Positions 17,012 through 27,327 of a stretch of 64,000 bases of DNA are shown one piece after another (position 1 is the first letter of the stretch; each line of letters opens with the position of its first letter). A program made the translations under genes and the position numbers. Location: NCBI RefSeq assembly GCF_004563925.1, contig NZ_SPNJ01000001.1, positions 992,001 through 1,056,000 on the forward strand. Reading direction: 5' to 3'. The notes under the pieces are model-generated. The model was given only the letters and a program-made list of their open reading frames with translations, was not told where the DNA came from and did no database searches. This DNA comes from Herbaspirillum sp. 3R11 (GTDB lineage Bacteria > Pseudomonadota > Gammaproteobacteria > Burkholderiales > Burkholderiaceae_D).

Positions 17012-18601
17012 TTACTGCGGATGGAACTGATGCGCGAAGGTGAATTCGTCGATGCGCGGGGTGTACTTCAGGCCCTTGCGCACCGCCCACGTCGCATACT
17101 GGTGATGCAGCGGGATCACGGCGTAGTCGTTCAGCGCCACGGTGGCGGCTTGCTTGGCGAACTCCTGACGTTGCTTTTCATCGACCGAGCCGAGCGAGGA
17201 TTGCACCAGCTTGTCCACTTGCGGATTGCTGTACTTGCCCCAGTTCCACGAACCCCAGCCGGTGGTCGCGTCGGTGGTGCCGACCAGTGTGCGCAAGCCG
17301 AAGTCGCCGGCCAGCGTGCCCCAGCCCAGCAGCGCGACGCTGAAGTCGCCGTTGCGCGCCTTGCCGAAGTAGACCGACAGCGGGAAGGTCTCGACCTTGG
17401 TCTGGATGCCGACGCGGCTCAGGAACTGCGCCACGGTCTGCACCACGCGCTCATCGTTGATGTAGCGGTTGTTCGGACCATGCAGCGTCAGCGCGAAACC
17501 GTTCGGATAACCGGCGGCGGCCAGCAGCTTCTTGGCGCCTTCAGGATCGTATTTCTCGACCTTCAGGTTGTCGGCATAGCCGAGGATGCCCGGCGCAACG
17601 ATATTGGAAGCCGGCGTGCCGAGGCCTTCCAGCGTGCGTTCGGTCAGGGCCTGGCGGTTGATGGCCTTGGAGATCGCCTGGCGGACACGGATGTCTTTCA
17701 GCGGATTCTTGTCCAATGGCTTGCCGGACTTGTCGGTGATGTCAGGCGTCTTGTCGCGCGACTGATCCAGCGTCCAGAAAATCGTGCGCCACGAGGTGCG
17801 TTGCACCAGGCTGAATTTCGGATTGGTCTTCAGCTTCGGTACGTCGGCCGGCGGTACGCTGTCGATGGCGTCGACTTCACCGGCCAGCAAGGCGGCCAGG
17901 CGTGCGCCGTCAGACGTCAGGATACGGAAGGTGACCTTGTCCCAGTCGGCCTTGCCGCCCCAGTAGCTGTCGTTGCGGATCAGCTCTATGCTGTCGCCGC
18001 GCTTGAAGTTGCCGAACTTGAACGGACCGGTGCCGATCAGCGCCTTGCCGCTGTTGAAGTCTTCGGTGGTGGCGTTTTGCGCCGCCTTCTTGGAGACGAT
18101 GAAGATGGTGCTCACATCCAGCGCCAGCGGGCCATATGGTGCGGCGGTCTTCAGGCGCACGGTGTAGGGATCGACGATTTCCTTGCCGATGATCTGCTTG
18201 GTGTAGCTGGTGAACGGGCCGGGGCTGTTGGTCAGCGTGGCAGGGCGGTCGAGCGAGAACACCACGTCTTCGGCGGTGAAGTCGGAGCCGTCATGGAACT
18301 TGACGCCGCGGCGCAGCTTGAATTCCCAGGTGGTCGGATCGACGGCTTTCCACGATACCGCGAGGCCCGGGATCAGCTTGCCGGTCGCGTCGACGTTGAC
18401 CAACGCGTCAAACAGGTGCGACGACAAGGAAATGTTCGGCGCGATGTTGTTGAAATGCGGGTCCAGTGTGGACACGTCGGCAAACAGGCCGAGCTTGAGT
18501 TCGGCGGCGAGCGACGAGTGTGCGGTCAACGGCAGCACGGCGGCGGCGGCCAGGCCGGTGAACGCCAGGCTGAGCAATTTTTTCTTGAAGGACAATGCCA
18601 T
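17012..18601 (-). CDS. Peptide-type ABC transporter substrate-binding protein (SBP family 5)
   Basis: I choose the ATG at 18601 (MALSFKKKLLS) because GGGAG lies five bases before it; an ATG four codons earlier lacks a site. The 529-residue protein has a signal peptide ending near LAAEL and the SBP5 pattern: STLDPHFNNIAPN, LAVSWKAVDPTTWEFKLRRG, VKFHDGSDFTAEDVVFSLDR and the late VRQAISKAINRQAL. These bind peptides, nickel or opine-like compounds in the periplasm. No permease or ATPase gene is next to it, so it must share a transporter encoded elsewhere. Confidence 0.92.
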   Translation of the reverse strand: MALSFKKKLLSLAFTGLAAAAVLPLTAHSSLAAELKLGLFADVSTLDPHFNNIAPNISLSSHLFDALVNVDATGKLIPGLAVSWKAVDPTTWEFKLRRGVKFHDGSDFTAEDVVFSLDRPATLTNSPGPFTSYTKQIIGKEIVDPYTVRLKTAAPYGPLALDVSTIFIVSKKAAQNATTEDFNSGKALIGTGPFKFGNFKRGDSIELIRNDSYWGGKADWDKVTFRILTSDGARLAALLAGEVDAIDSVPPADVPKLKTNPKFSLVQRTSWRTIFWTLDQSRDKTPDITDKSGKPLDKNPLKDIRVRQAISKAINRQALTERTLEGLGTPASNIVAPGILGYADNLKVEKYDPEGAKKLLAAAGYPNGFALTLHGPNNRYINDERVVQTVAQFLSRVGIQTKVETFPLSVYFGKARNGDFSVALLGWGTLAGDFGLRTLVGTTDATTGWGSWNWGKYSNPQVDKLVQSSLGSVDEKQRQEFAKQAATVALNDYAVIPLHHQYATWAVRKGLKYTPRIDEFTFAHQFHPQ

Positions 18602-18688
18602 CACGACTCCCATGAATGAATGATTTTTGAAGCAGGCTTATTCTATTAGGACTTGTTGGTGCGAGTGCAACAATGTTCCTATTTGCTT

Positions 18689-18703
18689 ATGCGGAGACCG
18701 CAT
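18689..18703. repeat. Short perfect hairpin between genes
   Basis: ATGCGG, three bases, CCGCAT. It lies in the 170-base gap between two minus-strand genes, with no T tract, so I do not call it a terminator. No gene is seen in this gap. Confidence 0.4.
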
Positions 18704-18771
18704 GGAAAACGTCAATGTACATGCATTAAGGATTTTTTGCCGTACTGACAGACAGCAGCGCCGACGATCGT

Positions 18772-21700
18772 TCAGGTCGGCACGTACCGCTGCAGCAGTT
18801 CCACGAATTGCTCATGCGGGATGGGGCGGCTGAAGAAGTAGCCCTGGTATTCGTCGGAGCCGAATACTTGCAAGGCTTGCAACTGCACTTCGGTTTCCAC
18901 GCCTTCGGTGACGACCTTGAGGTTGAGCGCGTGCGCCATCGCGATGATGGCCTGGACGATGGCGCTGCCGTTGGCGTCGTGCGGAATGTCGGTGATGAAG
19001 GAGCGGTCGATCTTGACGTTGTCGACCGGGAAACGCTTGAGATAGGCCAGCGACGAGTAGCCGGTGCCGAAGTCGTCGATCGAGATCGTGAAGCCGAGCG
19101 CGCGGATGCCGTCCATGATGGCGATGGCCTGTTCGCGGTTGTGCATCACCATGCTTTCGGTGATTTCGAATTCCAGGCTGGCCGAGGACACGCCGCGCGC
19201 CTGCACCACGCGCTGGATGTCGGCCAGCAGGTTGTCGTCGTTGAACTGGCTGCCGGCAAGGTTGATGGCGATGCGGCCGAACGGCAGCCCGAGCTGGTTG
19301 AGCTTGACGATGTCGGCACAGGCGCTGTCGAGCACCAGCAGGCCGATCTGGTCGATCAGGCCGGCTTCTTCGGCCAGGCCGATGAATTCACCTGGCGGCA
19401 GCAGGCCGCGCACCGGATGCTGCCAGCGCACCAGCGCTTCGGCGCCGACGATGCGTGCGCTGGCGAGCTCCACCTTGGGCTGGTAGTGCACCACGAATTC
19501 GCGACGTTCGATGGCGCGGCGCAGCTCGGTTTCAAGGGCGATGCGTTCGACGGTGTGGGTGTTGACCTCGTCCGAGTAGAAGCGGTAGTCGTCCTTGCCG
19601 TTGTGCTTGGCGCGGTACATGGCGATGTCGGCATTCTTGATCAGCGTCTGCGCATTGGGGCCGTCAGTCGGATAGGTGGCGATGCCGATACTGGCGCTGA
19701 GCTGGCATTCGTGACCACTGATGTCGAACGGCTTGCGTGCCACCGACAGGAGTTTCTGGGCGATCTCGCCGAGTTGCAGCGGATCGTCGTAATCGTCGAC
19801 CAGGACGATGAATTCATCGCCGCCGACGCGCGCCAGGATATCCAGTTCGCGCAGGCAGTGGCGGAAGCGCAATGCGATTTCGCTGAGCAGCGCTTCACCG
19901 GTTTCATGACCGAAGGTGTCGTTGATGTTCTTGAAGCGGTCCAGGTCCATCAGGAACACGGCGACCTGGCCGCCGCGGTGTTCCGCGTGGGCGATGGCGT
20001 TGCTGATGTGCTGCGTGCACAGGAAGCGGTTCGGCAGGCCGGTCAGTTCGTCGTAATGGGCGAGATGGCGGATGCGCTCTTCGGCCTTGCGGCTTTCGAT
20101 GGCGACGCTGGCCAGATCGGCCGCGACGCCGGTCAGGTGCAGGTATTCGCTGCTGGGGATGCCGTGCTCCTTGAGCAGGGCCGAGAACACGCCGAGCACC
20201 TGGCCTTCCTTGCCCATGATCGGCCAGGAACCGCACGAGGGAAACTCTTCCAGGTGGATGTATTGGCGCGCGTTGCGCATCACCGGATCGCTCTGGATGT
20301 CGCCGACCACGTAGGGCATGCGTGTGATCACGGCTTCGCTGCTGGCGCCGTTCCCGTGTGCGATCGGCATGGTCAGGTAGCCATGCCGTGCGCGGTCGGA
20401 CAGGCGCGCGGAGATGATCGCCGAAAAATGCGTGTTGTCGTCGTTGAGCAGCAGGATGGAGCAGATGCTTTGCGGAATCTGGGAATCGGCGAACAGCGCG
20501 ATTTCCTTGAGGATGTCTTCCAGGTCGGCGTCCGTCATGACCAGGTGCAGGATACGATTCTGCGTTCCCTGCAGCAGCTCGGCGCGCTTGCGGGCGCTGA
20601 TGTCGCGCAGGATCGCAAAAATCGCGAAGCCTTTGTCCAGCTCGGTGCGGTTGATGGTGACGTCGGTATAGATGATCTTGTGGCGGCGAATGGTGACCCA
20701 TTCGAACTGCTGCGGCTCGCCGGCGATGGCCTTTTCGATCAGCTCGGCGATGTCGGGCTGTTGCAATTGCAAGGCGCTCTGACGCGAGAACAGGCCGACC
20801 TTCTTGCCGATGATGCGCTGCTTGTCGGCGACGCCGAAGAACTTCACGGCGGCCGCATTGCAGTCGATGTACAGCATGTCCGGGCTGAGCAGGACGATGG
20901 GGTCGTTGCCTTCTTCGTACAGCTTGCGATAGCGGTGTTCGCTTTCGGTCAGCACGTCGTCGCGCTTCTGCTTGTAGTTGTAATAGATCAGGAAGGCGAT
21001 CAGCGCCAGCACGATGAAGCCGCTGATGCCGATCGACAGCAGGATGCGGTTGAGGGTGCGGCTCTTCCATGGCGACAGCACGTCATCCATGCGGCGCGCA
21101 TAGACGGCGACCATGCCCGCCCCGGGGATTTTCTTGTAGGTAAACAACAGGTACTCGCCGGTCAGCGCCGAAGCCTCCTCGAAGGCGCCTTCAGCCGGGC
21201 CGTTGCGGATGTTGACCATGCTCCTGGCGTCGCGCAGGCTCTTGTTCAGCCAGGCTTCCTCGAACGGCGAGCGAATCATCAGCGAGCCGTCGTCCTTGCG
21301 TAGCGAAACGATGGCCTGGTAGTTGGTGATGCGTTTGTAGAAGTCGAAGAAATAGGAGACGCGCAGCTCGGCCACGATCATGCCGACATGTTGTCCGCGC
21401 ATGTAGAGATTGCGGGCGACGGGCAGCACCAGCTCCTGGTTGTAGCGGCTCTTGGCGAGCATGCCGACGAAGTAGTGCGGTAGGGCAGGATTGGCGTCGA
21501 CCTCGCGCAATTGCAGGTCGTTGAGTTCGATCTCGGTGGCGCCGACGCGCATGGAGCTGGCGCGGCTGACGCCGGTCAGGTCGACGAAACGCAGCGACTG
21601 CACCGGCGCCAGCGACTGCTTTTCATCGGCCAGCAACTGATAGAGGCCGACATCGTCGTCGAGGATGTGCTGGTCGGCAGTCTGGATGGCCACCGCCGTC

Positions 21701-21927
21701 GACGCCAGCATGTGGTCGATATCGGCCAGGATCCGCTCGGCGTGTTCTTCGACGCTGCGCACGGCCACCATGGAGCTGCCTTTTTCGGAGGCGATCGTCA
21801 GCTGTCGATCCTGCTCGACTTCCCACCAGGTCTGAGCGCTGATGACGGCGATGACGAACACCACAAAAAAAAGCAAGGTCCGTAACGTACTGGTTGCCCT
21901 TCCTAGCGACTTTATCCCTTTTCCCAT
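18772..21927 (-). CDS. Membrane sensor with dCache-like, PAS, GAF, GGDEF and EAL domains
   Basis: With the ATG at 21927 the protein is 1051 residues; the open frame extends 30 codons further to a TTG but the ATG places the first membrane helix (LRTLLFFVVFVIAVISA) normally. A periplasmic sensing region of about 250 residues follows, then a second helix (ILLSIGISGFIVLALIAFLI), a PAS domain, a GAF domain, GGDEF with an intact site (ARVGGDEFIVL) and EAL with GAEALVRWQHP, EITES, DDFGTGYSSLAYLKRF and EGVE. Both cyclic-di-GMP synthesis and breakdown are therefore possible. The signal sensed is unknown. It is a single-gene unit. Confidence 0.93.
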   Translation of the reverse strand: MGKGIKSLGRATSTLRTLLFFVVFVIAVISAQTWWEVEQDRQLTIASEKGSSMVAVRSVEEHAERILADIDHMLASTAVAIQTADQHILDDDVGLYQLLADEKQSLAPVQSLRFVDLTGVSRASSMRVGATEIELNDLQLREVDANPALPHYFVGMLAKSRYNQELVLPVARNLYMRGQHVGMIVAELRVSYFFDFYKRITNYQAIVSLRKDDGSLMIRSPFEEAWLNKSLRDARSMVNIRNGPAEGAFEEASALTGEYLLFTYKKIPGAGMVAVYARRMDDVLSPWKSRTLNRILLSIGISGFIVLALIAFLIYYNYKQKRDDVLTESEHRYRKLYEEGNDPIVLLSPDMLYIDCNAAAVKFFGVADKQRIIGKKVGLFSRQSALQLQQPDIAELIEKAIAGEPQQFEWVTIRRHKIIYTDVTINRTELDKGFAIFAILRDISARKRAELLQGTQNRILHLVMTDADLEDILKEIALFADSQIPQSICSILLLNDDNTHFSAIISARLSDRARHGYLTMPIAHGNGASSEAVITRMPYVVGDIQSDPVMRNARQYIHLEEFPSCGSWPIMGKEGQVLGVFSALLKEHGIPSSEYLHLTGVAADLASVAIESRKAEERIRHLAHYDELTGLPNRFLCTQHISNAIAHAEHRGGQVAVFLMDLDRFKNINDTFGHETGEALLSEIALRFRHCLRELDILARVGGDEFIVLVDDYDDPLQLGEIAQKLLSVARKPFDISGHECQLSASIGIATYPTDGPNAQTLIKNADIAMYRAKHNGKDDYRFYSDEVNTHTVERIALETELRRAIERREFVVHYQPKVELASARIVGAEALVRWQHPVRGLLPPGEFIGLAEEAGLIDQIGLLVLDSACADIVKLNQLGLPFGRIAINLAGSQFNDDNLLADIQRVVQARGVSSASLEFEITESMVMHNREQAIAIMDGIRALGFTISIDDFGTGYSSLAYLKRFPVDNVKIDRSFITDIPHDANGSAIVQAIIAMAHALNLKVVTEGVETEVQLQALQVFGSDEYQGYFFSRPIPHEQFVELLQRYVPT

Positions 21928-22378
21928 TTGCCCAGTATTGAGTGATGTTGCTGTAATCAAAACAAAACCGGTGTCCCCCGGTAATTGTTCTTGTCCGCAA
22001 GGAATGTTGCTCGGCAAGATCGATCCTTATTTTGTTTCTTCTGTGAATCGTCTCTTTATGGATTAACCATACCGCAAGCAGAATGCTTTGTCATCCGTCG
22101 ATCAGGTGTGATCTGGTGCAGACAGATGGTTTACGGTCAAAGTTCTGCTTCCTTGAGCGAAGGACAATTATTTCCTTGTAAACCAATTCCTTCAGGCAAT
22201 GCGATAATACGGACCTTCGGCGGAGGGCATCGCGGTTGCCTGTTTTTTGTGCACGGCCTGGTCCGGAAATGCGATCCGTTCGCAATGCGCCGGGCAGGCG
22301 TCTCCGCTGCGCCAAGTGCACGCCGACAAATTCTATAAGTACGCCGACATTTTCCATCAACAGATCAAAGGGACATTC
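21928..22378. other. 451-bp intergenic region, divergent promoters presumed
   Basis: This gap separates the minus-strand sensor gene from the plus-strand formaldehyde pair, so both promoters should lie here. A GATAAT hexamer near 22203 could be a -10 for the downstream gene, but I find no well-spaced -35. I see no small gene, repeat array or convincing RNA element. Confidence 0.4.
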
Positions 22379-23485
22379 ATGAAGACCAAAGCAGCAGTCG
22401 CCTGGCAAGCCGGCAAACCGTTGACCATTGAGGAAGTCGAACTGGGCGGCCCCAAGGCCGGTGAAGTGCTGGTCGAGATCAAGGCCACCGGCATTTGCCA
22501 TACTGATTACTACACGCTGTCGGGCGCCGACCCGGAAGGCATTTTTCCGGCCATCCTCGGCCACGAAGGCGCGGGCGTGGTGGTCGACGTCGGTCCCGGC
22601 GTCAAGAGCCTGAAGAAGGATGACCACGTCATTCCGCTGTACACGCCGGAATGCCGCGAGTGCAAATTCTGCCTCTCGCAAAAAACCAATCTGTGCCAGG
22701 CGATCCGCTCGACCCAGGGCCGCGGCCTGATGCCGGATGCGACCAGCCGCTTCTCGCTGGACGGCAAGCCGCTGTTCCACTACATGGGCACGTCGACGTT
22801 TTCCAACTACATTGTTGTTCCTGAAATCGCCCTGGCCAAGATTCGTGAAGATGCGCCGTTCGACAAGGTTTGCTATATCGGCTGTGGCGTCACGACCGGC
22901 GTCGGCGCAGTATTGTTCACCGCCAAGGTGGAGGCGGGCGCCAACGTGGTTGTGTTCGGTCTCGGCGGCATCGGCCTGAACGTGATTCAGGCAGCCAAGA
23001 TGGTGGGTGCCAACAAGATCATCGGCGTCGACCTGAACCCCGGCCGTGAAGCCATGGCGCGCAAATTCGGCATGACCGATTTCATCAATCCCAAGGACGT
23101 CTCCAACGTGGTCGACGCCATCATCGGCCTGACCGACGGCGGCGCCGATTACAGTTTCGAGTGCATCGGCAACACCACCACCATGCGCCAGTCGCTGGAA
23201 TGCTGTCACAAGGGCTGGGGCCAGTCGATCATCATCGGCGTGGCCGCAGCCGGCCAGGAAATCAGCACGCGTCCGTTCCAGCTGGTCACCGGCCGGGTCT
23301 GGAAGGGCTCCGCTTTCGGCGGTGCACGCGGCCGCACCGATGTGCCGAAGATCGTCGACTGGTACATGGAAGGCAAGCTCAACATCGACGACCTGATCAC
23401 GCACAAGCTGCCGCTGGAACGCATCAACGAAGGCTTCGACCTGATGAAGAGCGGTGAATCCATCCGCTCCGTCGTCGAGTTCTGA
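22379..23485 (+). CDS. frmA: S-(hydroxymethyl)glutathione dehydrogenase (class III alcohol dehydrogenase)
   Basis: From ATG 22379 (AAAGGGACATTC upstream) the protein is 368 residues, exactly the family length. It has [20 protein letters not shown], the catalytic zinc segment [20 protein letters not shown] with GHEGAGVV, the structural zinc cysteines [15 protein letters not shown], and [15 protein letters not shown]. The enzyme oxidises the glutathione-formaldehyde adduct with NAD to S-formylglutathione. The esterase for the next step is the following gene, 1 base downstream. A FrmR-type repressor gene, common in E. coli, is not present here. Confidence 0.96.
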   Translation: MKTKAAVAWQAGKPLTIEEVELGGPKAGEVLVEIKATGICHTDYYTLSGADPEGIFPAILGHEGAGVVVDVGPGVKSLKKDDHVIPLYTPECRECKFCLSQKTNLCQAIRSTQGRGLMPDATSRFSLDGKPLFHYMGTSTFSNYIVVPEIALAKIREDAPFDKVCYIGCGVTTGVGAVLFTAKVEAGANVVVFGLGGIGLNVIQAAKMVGANKIIGVDLNPGREAMARKFGMTDFINPKDVSNVVDAIIGLTDGGADYSFECIGNTTTMRQSLECCHKGWGQSIIIGVAAAGQEISTRPFQLVTGRVWKGSAFGGARGRTDVPKIVDWYMEGKLNIDDLITHKLPLERINEGFDLMKSGESIRSVVEF

Positions 23486-23486
23486 C

Positions 23487-24335
23487 GTGGCGCTGGAACT
23501 GTTGAGCGAGCACGCCTGCTTCGGCGGCGTGCAGGGCTTCTACAAGCACGACTCGCAAGAGATCGGCCTGCCGATGCGTTTCTCGGTGTTCACGCCGCCG
23601 CAGGCGAAACAGGGGCCGGTGCCGGTGCTGTTTTACCTGGCCGGCCTGACCTGCACCGAAGAGACTTTCATGATCAAGGGCGGCGCCCAGCGCGTCGCCG
23701 CTGAACTTGGCGTCATGCTGGTGGCGCCGGACACCAGTCCGCGCGGGGCGAATATTCCGGGTGAAAGCGAGTCCTGGGATTTCGGCGTCGGCGCCGGCTT
23801 TTATCTTGACGCCACGCAGGCGCCGTGGAGCAAGCACTACCGCATGGAGTCTTATGTGGTGCAGGAGCTGCGTGCGTTGATCGTGAACGAGTTTGCGGCG
23901 GATGCTGCGCGCGTCGGCGTGTTCGGCCACTCAATGGGTGGTCATGGCGCACTGACGCTGGCCTTGCGCCATCCCGACGTCTATCGCTCAGTGTCGGCGT
24001 TTGCGCCGATCGCTGCACCGTCGCAATGTCCGTGGGGTGAGAAGGCGTTCGGCAATTATCTCGGCGGCGATCGCGCGACCTGGCTGGAGCATGACGCCAG
24101 CGCGCTCATGCGCAAGGCCGCGACGCCGTTCCCGCAAGGCATCCTGATCGACCAGGGACTGGCCGACAAATTCCTCGCGGAGCAGTTGTTGCCGCAGGAA
24201 TTCGAAGCTGCCTGCGCGCAGGCCAAGCAGCCGTTGACCTTGCGCCGGCATGACGGCTACGACCACGGCTATTACTTCATCTCGACCTTCATGGAAGATC
24301 ATCTGCGGTTCCATCATCGCATCCTGTCGGCCTGA
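23487..24335 (+). CDS. frmB: S-formylglutathione hydrolase
   Basis: I start at GTG 23487, one base after the dehydrogenase stop, giving (M)ALELLSEHACFGGVQGFYKH, the normal family N-terminus, and 282 residues; a GTG at 23454 would overlap the upstream gene. The esterase D fold shows LAGLTCTEETFMIKGGAQR, the nucleophile Ser in VFGHSMGGHGALTLAL, and the His in RRHDGYDHGYYFISTFMEDH. It hydrolyses S-formylglutathione to formate and glutathione, completing formaldehyde detoxification in the cytoplasm. Confidence 0.95.
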   Translation: MALELLSEHACFGGVQGFYKHDSQEIGLPMRFSVFTPPQAKQGPVPVLFYLAGLTCTEETFMIKGGAQRVAAELGVMLVAPDTSPRGANIPGESESWDFGVGAGFYLDATQAPWSKHYRMESYVVQELRALIVNEFAADAARVGVFGHSMGGHGALTLALRHPDVYRSVSAFAPIAAPSQCPWGEKAFGNYLGGDRATWLEHDASALMRKAATPFPQGILIDQGLADKFLAEQLLPQEFEAACAQAKQPLTLRRHDGYDHGYYFISTFMEDHLRFHHRILSA

Positions 24336-24353
24336 ACGTTTTCAGCGATCATG

Positions 24354-24391
24354 AAAAAAGCGCTCGTCCCGTGAGGGAACGAGCGCTTTTT
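24354..24391. terminator. Bidirectional rho-independent terminator
   Basis: AAAAAGCGCTCGT-CCC pairs with GGG-(A)-ACGAGCGCTTTTT around GTGA, with one bulge. It lies between the convergent frmB and emrB-type genes. Confidence 0.88.
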
Positions 24392-24416
24392 CTTTGCGCG
24401 AAAAGATAATTGCGTA

Positions 24417-25982
24417 TCAGTGCGCCGCAGCTGCCGCTTCCGCTCCTGCGTTGCCCTTGGCCGGCTTGATGATCCAGATCACCGGAATGATCACGAGGAA
24501 AATCACGCCCGACAGCCAGAAGATGTCGTTGATGCCGATCATCGCCGCCTGCGCGTTCAGGTTGCGCTCGATCAGGCCGGTGGCCTGCTCAGTGCTCATG
24601 CCGAAACTGCCGGTGAGATTGCTGAACATCTGCTGCAAGGCCGTGCTGTAGGGAGTGGCATGCTCGGTCAGCTGGGCATGGTGCACGATGGTGCGGTTGT
24701 TCCACGCCGTGGTCGCCACCGAGGTGCCGATCGCGCCGCAGAACACACGTACGAAGCTCGACAGGCCGGCGGCGGCGGGGATGCGTTCCGGCGGCAGGCC
24801 GGACAGCAGCAGCACCGTCAGCGGCACAAAGAACATCGCCGTTGGAATACCTTGCAACAGCGTCGGCAAGATGACCGTCCACTGGTCGACTTCAAGGTTG
24901 TAGTGCGAACGCATGAAGAACACGCAGGCAAAGCCCACGAAGGACGCCGTCGCCACCTTGCGCGCGTCCATGCGCGGCAGGAACTTGCCGATCAGCGGCA
25001 TCAGGATCACCGCGAAAATCCCGATCGGCGCAGTCGACAGACCGGAGTCGATGGAACGGTAGCCGAGATACTGCTGCAGCCATTGCGGCAGTAACACCAG
25101 GTTGCCGAAGAACACGCCGTAGCCGATCGAGATCGCCACCGTGCCACCGAAGAAATTGCGCCTGCCGAACAGGCGCAAGTCCACCACCGGATGGTCGTTG
25201 TTCAACTCCCAGATCACGAAGTAGGCAAAGGCCACCGCCGCAATGATGCCCAACGTCACGATGGTCGGGGAGGCAAACCAGTCCAGGTCCTTGCCCTTGT
25301 CGAGCATGATCTGGAACGCCGCCACCCAGGTGATCAGCAACAGCAGGCCGATGGTGTCGATGGGGAGTTTATGCGTGGGACTTTCGCGGTCCTTGTAGAT
25401 CGCCATCGTCATGCCGGCGGCCAGCAGGCCCACCGGGATGTTGATGTAGAAGATCCACGGCCATTTGTAGGCATCGGTAATCCAGCCGCCCAGCGCCGGT
25501 CCCGCCACCGGCGCAACCACGGCGGTCATGCCCCATAGCGCCAGCGCAAACGAGGCTTTGGATTTGGGGTAGGCCCCCAGCAGCAGCGACTGCGACAGCG
25601 GCACCATCGGGCCGGCCACCAGGCCTTGCAGGACGCGCGCGCCCAGCAGGATCGGCAGCGTCGGCGCCAGGCCGCACAGCCACGACGCCAGCACGAACAG
25701 CAGCACCGACGACACGAACAGGCGCACGGCGCCGATGCGTTGCGTCAGCCAGCCGGTCAGCGGAATCGAGATCGCATTGGCCGCTGCAAAAGAAGTGATG
25801 ACCCAGGTGCCTTCATCGATGGAGACGCCGAGGTTGCCCGAGATGGTCGGGATCGCCACGTTCGCAATCGACGAATCGAGCACGTTCATGAACACCGCCA
25901 GCGACACGCACAAGGTGCCCAGCACCAGCTTGCCGCCGGTCAGCGGCGGCGGTGGTGTATAGGTTTGAGGACTGCTCGCCAT
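24417..25982 (-). CDS. emrB: EmrB/QacA (DHA2) family drug efflux MFS transporter
   Basis: The 521-residue protein has about 14 hydrophobic helices and the DHA2 motifs: VFMNVLDSSIANVAIPTISG (motif D1), GTWVITSFAAANAISIPLTG, LGARVLQGLVAGPMVPLSQS (motif B, conserved Arg) and WGMTAVVAPVAGPALGGWIT (motif C, antiporter signature). It is the inner-membrane proton antiporter of a tripartite pump. Its start is 15 bases after the stop of the HlyD-type gene, and an outer-membrane factor gene lies upstream in the same direction. Substrates of EmrB relatives are hydrophobic drugs and uncouplers; the one used here is unknown. Confidence 0.93.
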   Translation of the reverse strand: MASSPQTYTPPPPLTGGKLVLGTLCVSLAVFMNVLDSSIANVAIPTISGNLGVSIDEGTWVITSFAAANAISIPLTGWLTQRIGAVRLFVSSVLLFVLASWLCGLAPTLPILLGARVLQGLVAGPMVPLSQSLLLGAYPKSKASFALALWGMTAVVAPVAGPALGGWITDAYKWPWIFYINIPVGLLAAGMTMAIYKDRESPTHKLPIDTIGLLLLITWVAAFQIMLDKGKDLDWFASPTIVTLGIIAAVAFAYFVIWELNNDHPVVDLRLFGRRNFFGGTVAISIGYGVFFGNLVLLPQWLQQYLGYRSIDSGLSTAPIGIFAVILMPLIGKFLPRMDARKVATASFVGFACVFFMRSHYNLEVDQWTVILPTLLQGIPTAMFFVPLTVLLLSGLPPERIPAAAGLSSFVRVFCGAIGTSVATTAWNNRTIVHHAQLTEHATPYSTALQQMFSNLTGSFGMSTEQATGLIERNLNAQAAMIGINDIFWLSGVIFLVIIPVIWIIKPAKGNAGAEAAAAAH

Positions 25983-25997
25983 GGAGGATGCGTCCGA

Positions 25998-27242
25998 TCA
26001 GGTGTGAGGAATGACGATGGCGGCCTTCTTCTTCGACGCTGTCTGACTCTGAGCCTGCAAGCCACTGGCGTTGTCGCTGATGATGCGGTCGACGATCTCG
26101 TCGGCTTGCTTGCCGAGGTCGCTGTAGACATTGGTCTGGAAGTTGGTCGGGACGGCTTCCAGCGTCTTGCCGTCGCCGTGGATGTCCACGGTGGCGGTGG
26201 TCGACAGGCCGACGCGCAGCGGATGCGCCTGAACTTCCTGCGGGTTGAGCGCGATGCGTACCGGCACACGCTGGACCACCTTGATCCAGTTGCCGGTGGC
26301 GTTCTGCGCTGGCAGCAGCGAGAAGGCGCCGCCGGTGCCTGCCGAGAAGCCGACCACGGTGCCCTTGTACTTGACGTCGGAACCGTAGACGTCGGCAATC
26401 ACTTCAACCGGTTGGCCGATGCGGATGTGCTTCAACTGGCCTTCCTTGAAATTGGCGTCGATCCAGATCTGCTCCAGCGGCACGATGGCCATCAGCGGAT
26501 TGCCCGGGGCGATGCGCTGGCCCAGTTGCACCGAACGCTTGGACACGAAGCCCGATACCGGCGCCACGATATTGACGCGGGCGTAGTTCAGGTAGGCGTT
26601 GCGCACCTGCGTCGATGCCTGCAGCACGTTCGGATGTTCTGTCACGCTGGTGTGGTCGGTCAGGGCGCGGTTGGCGGCCAGACCGGCACGGGCTTGTTCC
26701 AGCGAGGCGTTGGCGTTCTTGACGGCGTCCTGTGCATGGGCCAGATCTTCTTGCGAGACGGCGCCCGAAGCGATGCCGGCCTGACGGCGCTGCAGATCGT
26801 CGCGGGTGCGGGCAAGATTTGTTTCAGCGGCAGTGACGTTGGCCGCCAGCGTGTCGTTGTTCAGGAAAGTCTGGCGCGTCTGGCGCACGGCCTGGGCCAA
26901 TGCGGCTTCGGCTTGCGCCAGCGCCAGCTTGGTGTCGGCGGCGTCGAGCGACACCAGTTGCTGGCCGGCCTTGACGACTTGCGTGTCGTCGGCCTTGATC
27001 GCGGTGACGGTGCCGCCGACCTGGGCCGAAATCTGCACGACGTTGCCGCCGACGTAAGCGTCGTCGGTTTCTTCGAAGAAGCGGGCGTGCAGGAACCAGT
27101 ACAGGAACAGGCCGATGGCGACGATGATCAGGACGAACGTCAACACCAGCAATTGGCGCTTGCGTTTGCCATTGCCATTGGGAGTGTTGGTGGCGTTGGC
27201 GGTATTGCCGGCGTTGCCGTTTTGTGGAAGGGCTTCACTCAT
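25998..27242 (-). CDS. emrA: HlyD/EmrA family periplasmic adaptor
   Basis: The 414-residue protein has a cytoplasmic start rich in Asn, one membrane helix (LLVLTFVLIIVAIGLFLYWF near residue 30), the lipoyl-like half motif DDAYVGGNVVQISAQVGGTV, a long alpha-hairpin (about residues 100-200, Ala/Gln/Leu rich, QAEAALAQAVRQTRQTFLN) and the beta-barrel part VAPVSGFVSKRSVQLGQRIA. It links the EmrB-type pump to the outer-membrane channel across the periplasm. Confidence 0.93.
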   Translation of the reverse strand: MSEALPQNGNAGNTANATNTPNGNGKRKRQLLVLTFVLIIVAIGLFLYWFLHARFFEETDDAYVGGNVVQISAQVGGTVTAIKADDTQVVKAGQQLVSLDAADTKLALAQAEAALAQAVRQTRQTFLNNDTLAANVTAAETNLARTRDDLQRRQAGIASGAVSQEDLAHAQDAVKNANASLEQARAGLAANRALTDHTSVTEHPNVLQASTQVRNAYLNYARVNIVAPVSGFVSKRSVQLGQRIAPGNPLMAIVPLEQIWIDANFKEGQLKHIRIGQPVEVIADVYGSDVKYKGTVVGFSAGTGGAFSLLPAQNATGNWIKVVQRVPVRIALNPQEVQAHPLRVGLSTTATVDIHGDGKTLEAVPTNFQTNVYSDLGKQADEIVDRIISDNASGLQAQSQTASKKKAAIVIPHT

Positions 27243-27327
27243 GAATTACTCCGTGTATTTCTTTGTTTTTTCTGGGAGGCGCAGCCGCTCATGGGCGGTC
27301 GCGTCACGCTTGTATCTATGATAAAAA

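Noticed and set aside
16837-17043. Short plus-strand frame with the repetitive NDINDIDDIDDM segment
   Set aside because: It spans the terminator hairpin and the 3' end of the peptide-binding gene. The 9-base periodicity (GATATYGAC-like, about 16918-16950) is real but I see no sign that it is translated.
18808-21303. Plus-strand open frame of 831 codons opposite the GGDEF-EAL gene
   Set aside because: Its product is low-complexity and matches no family, while the opposite strand has intact GGDEF and EAL motifs. It is a shadow caused by high GC.
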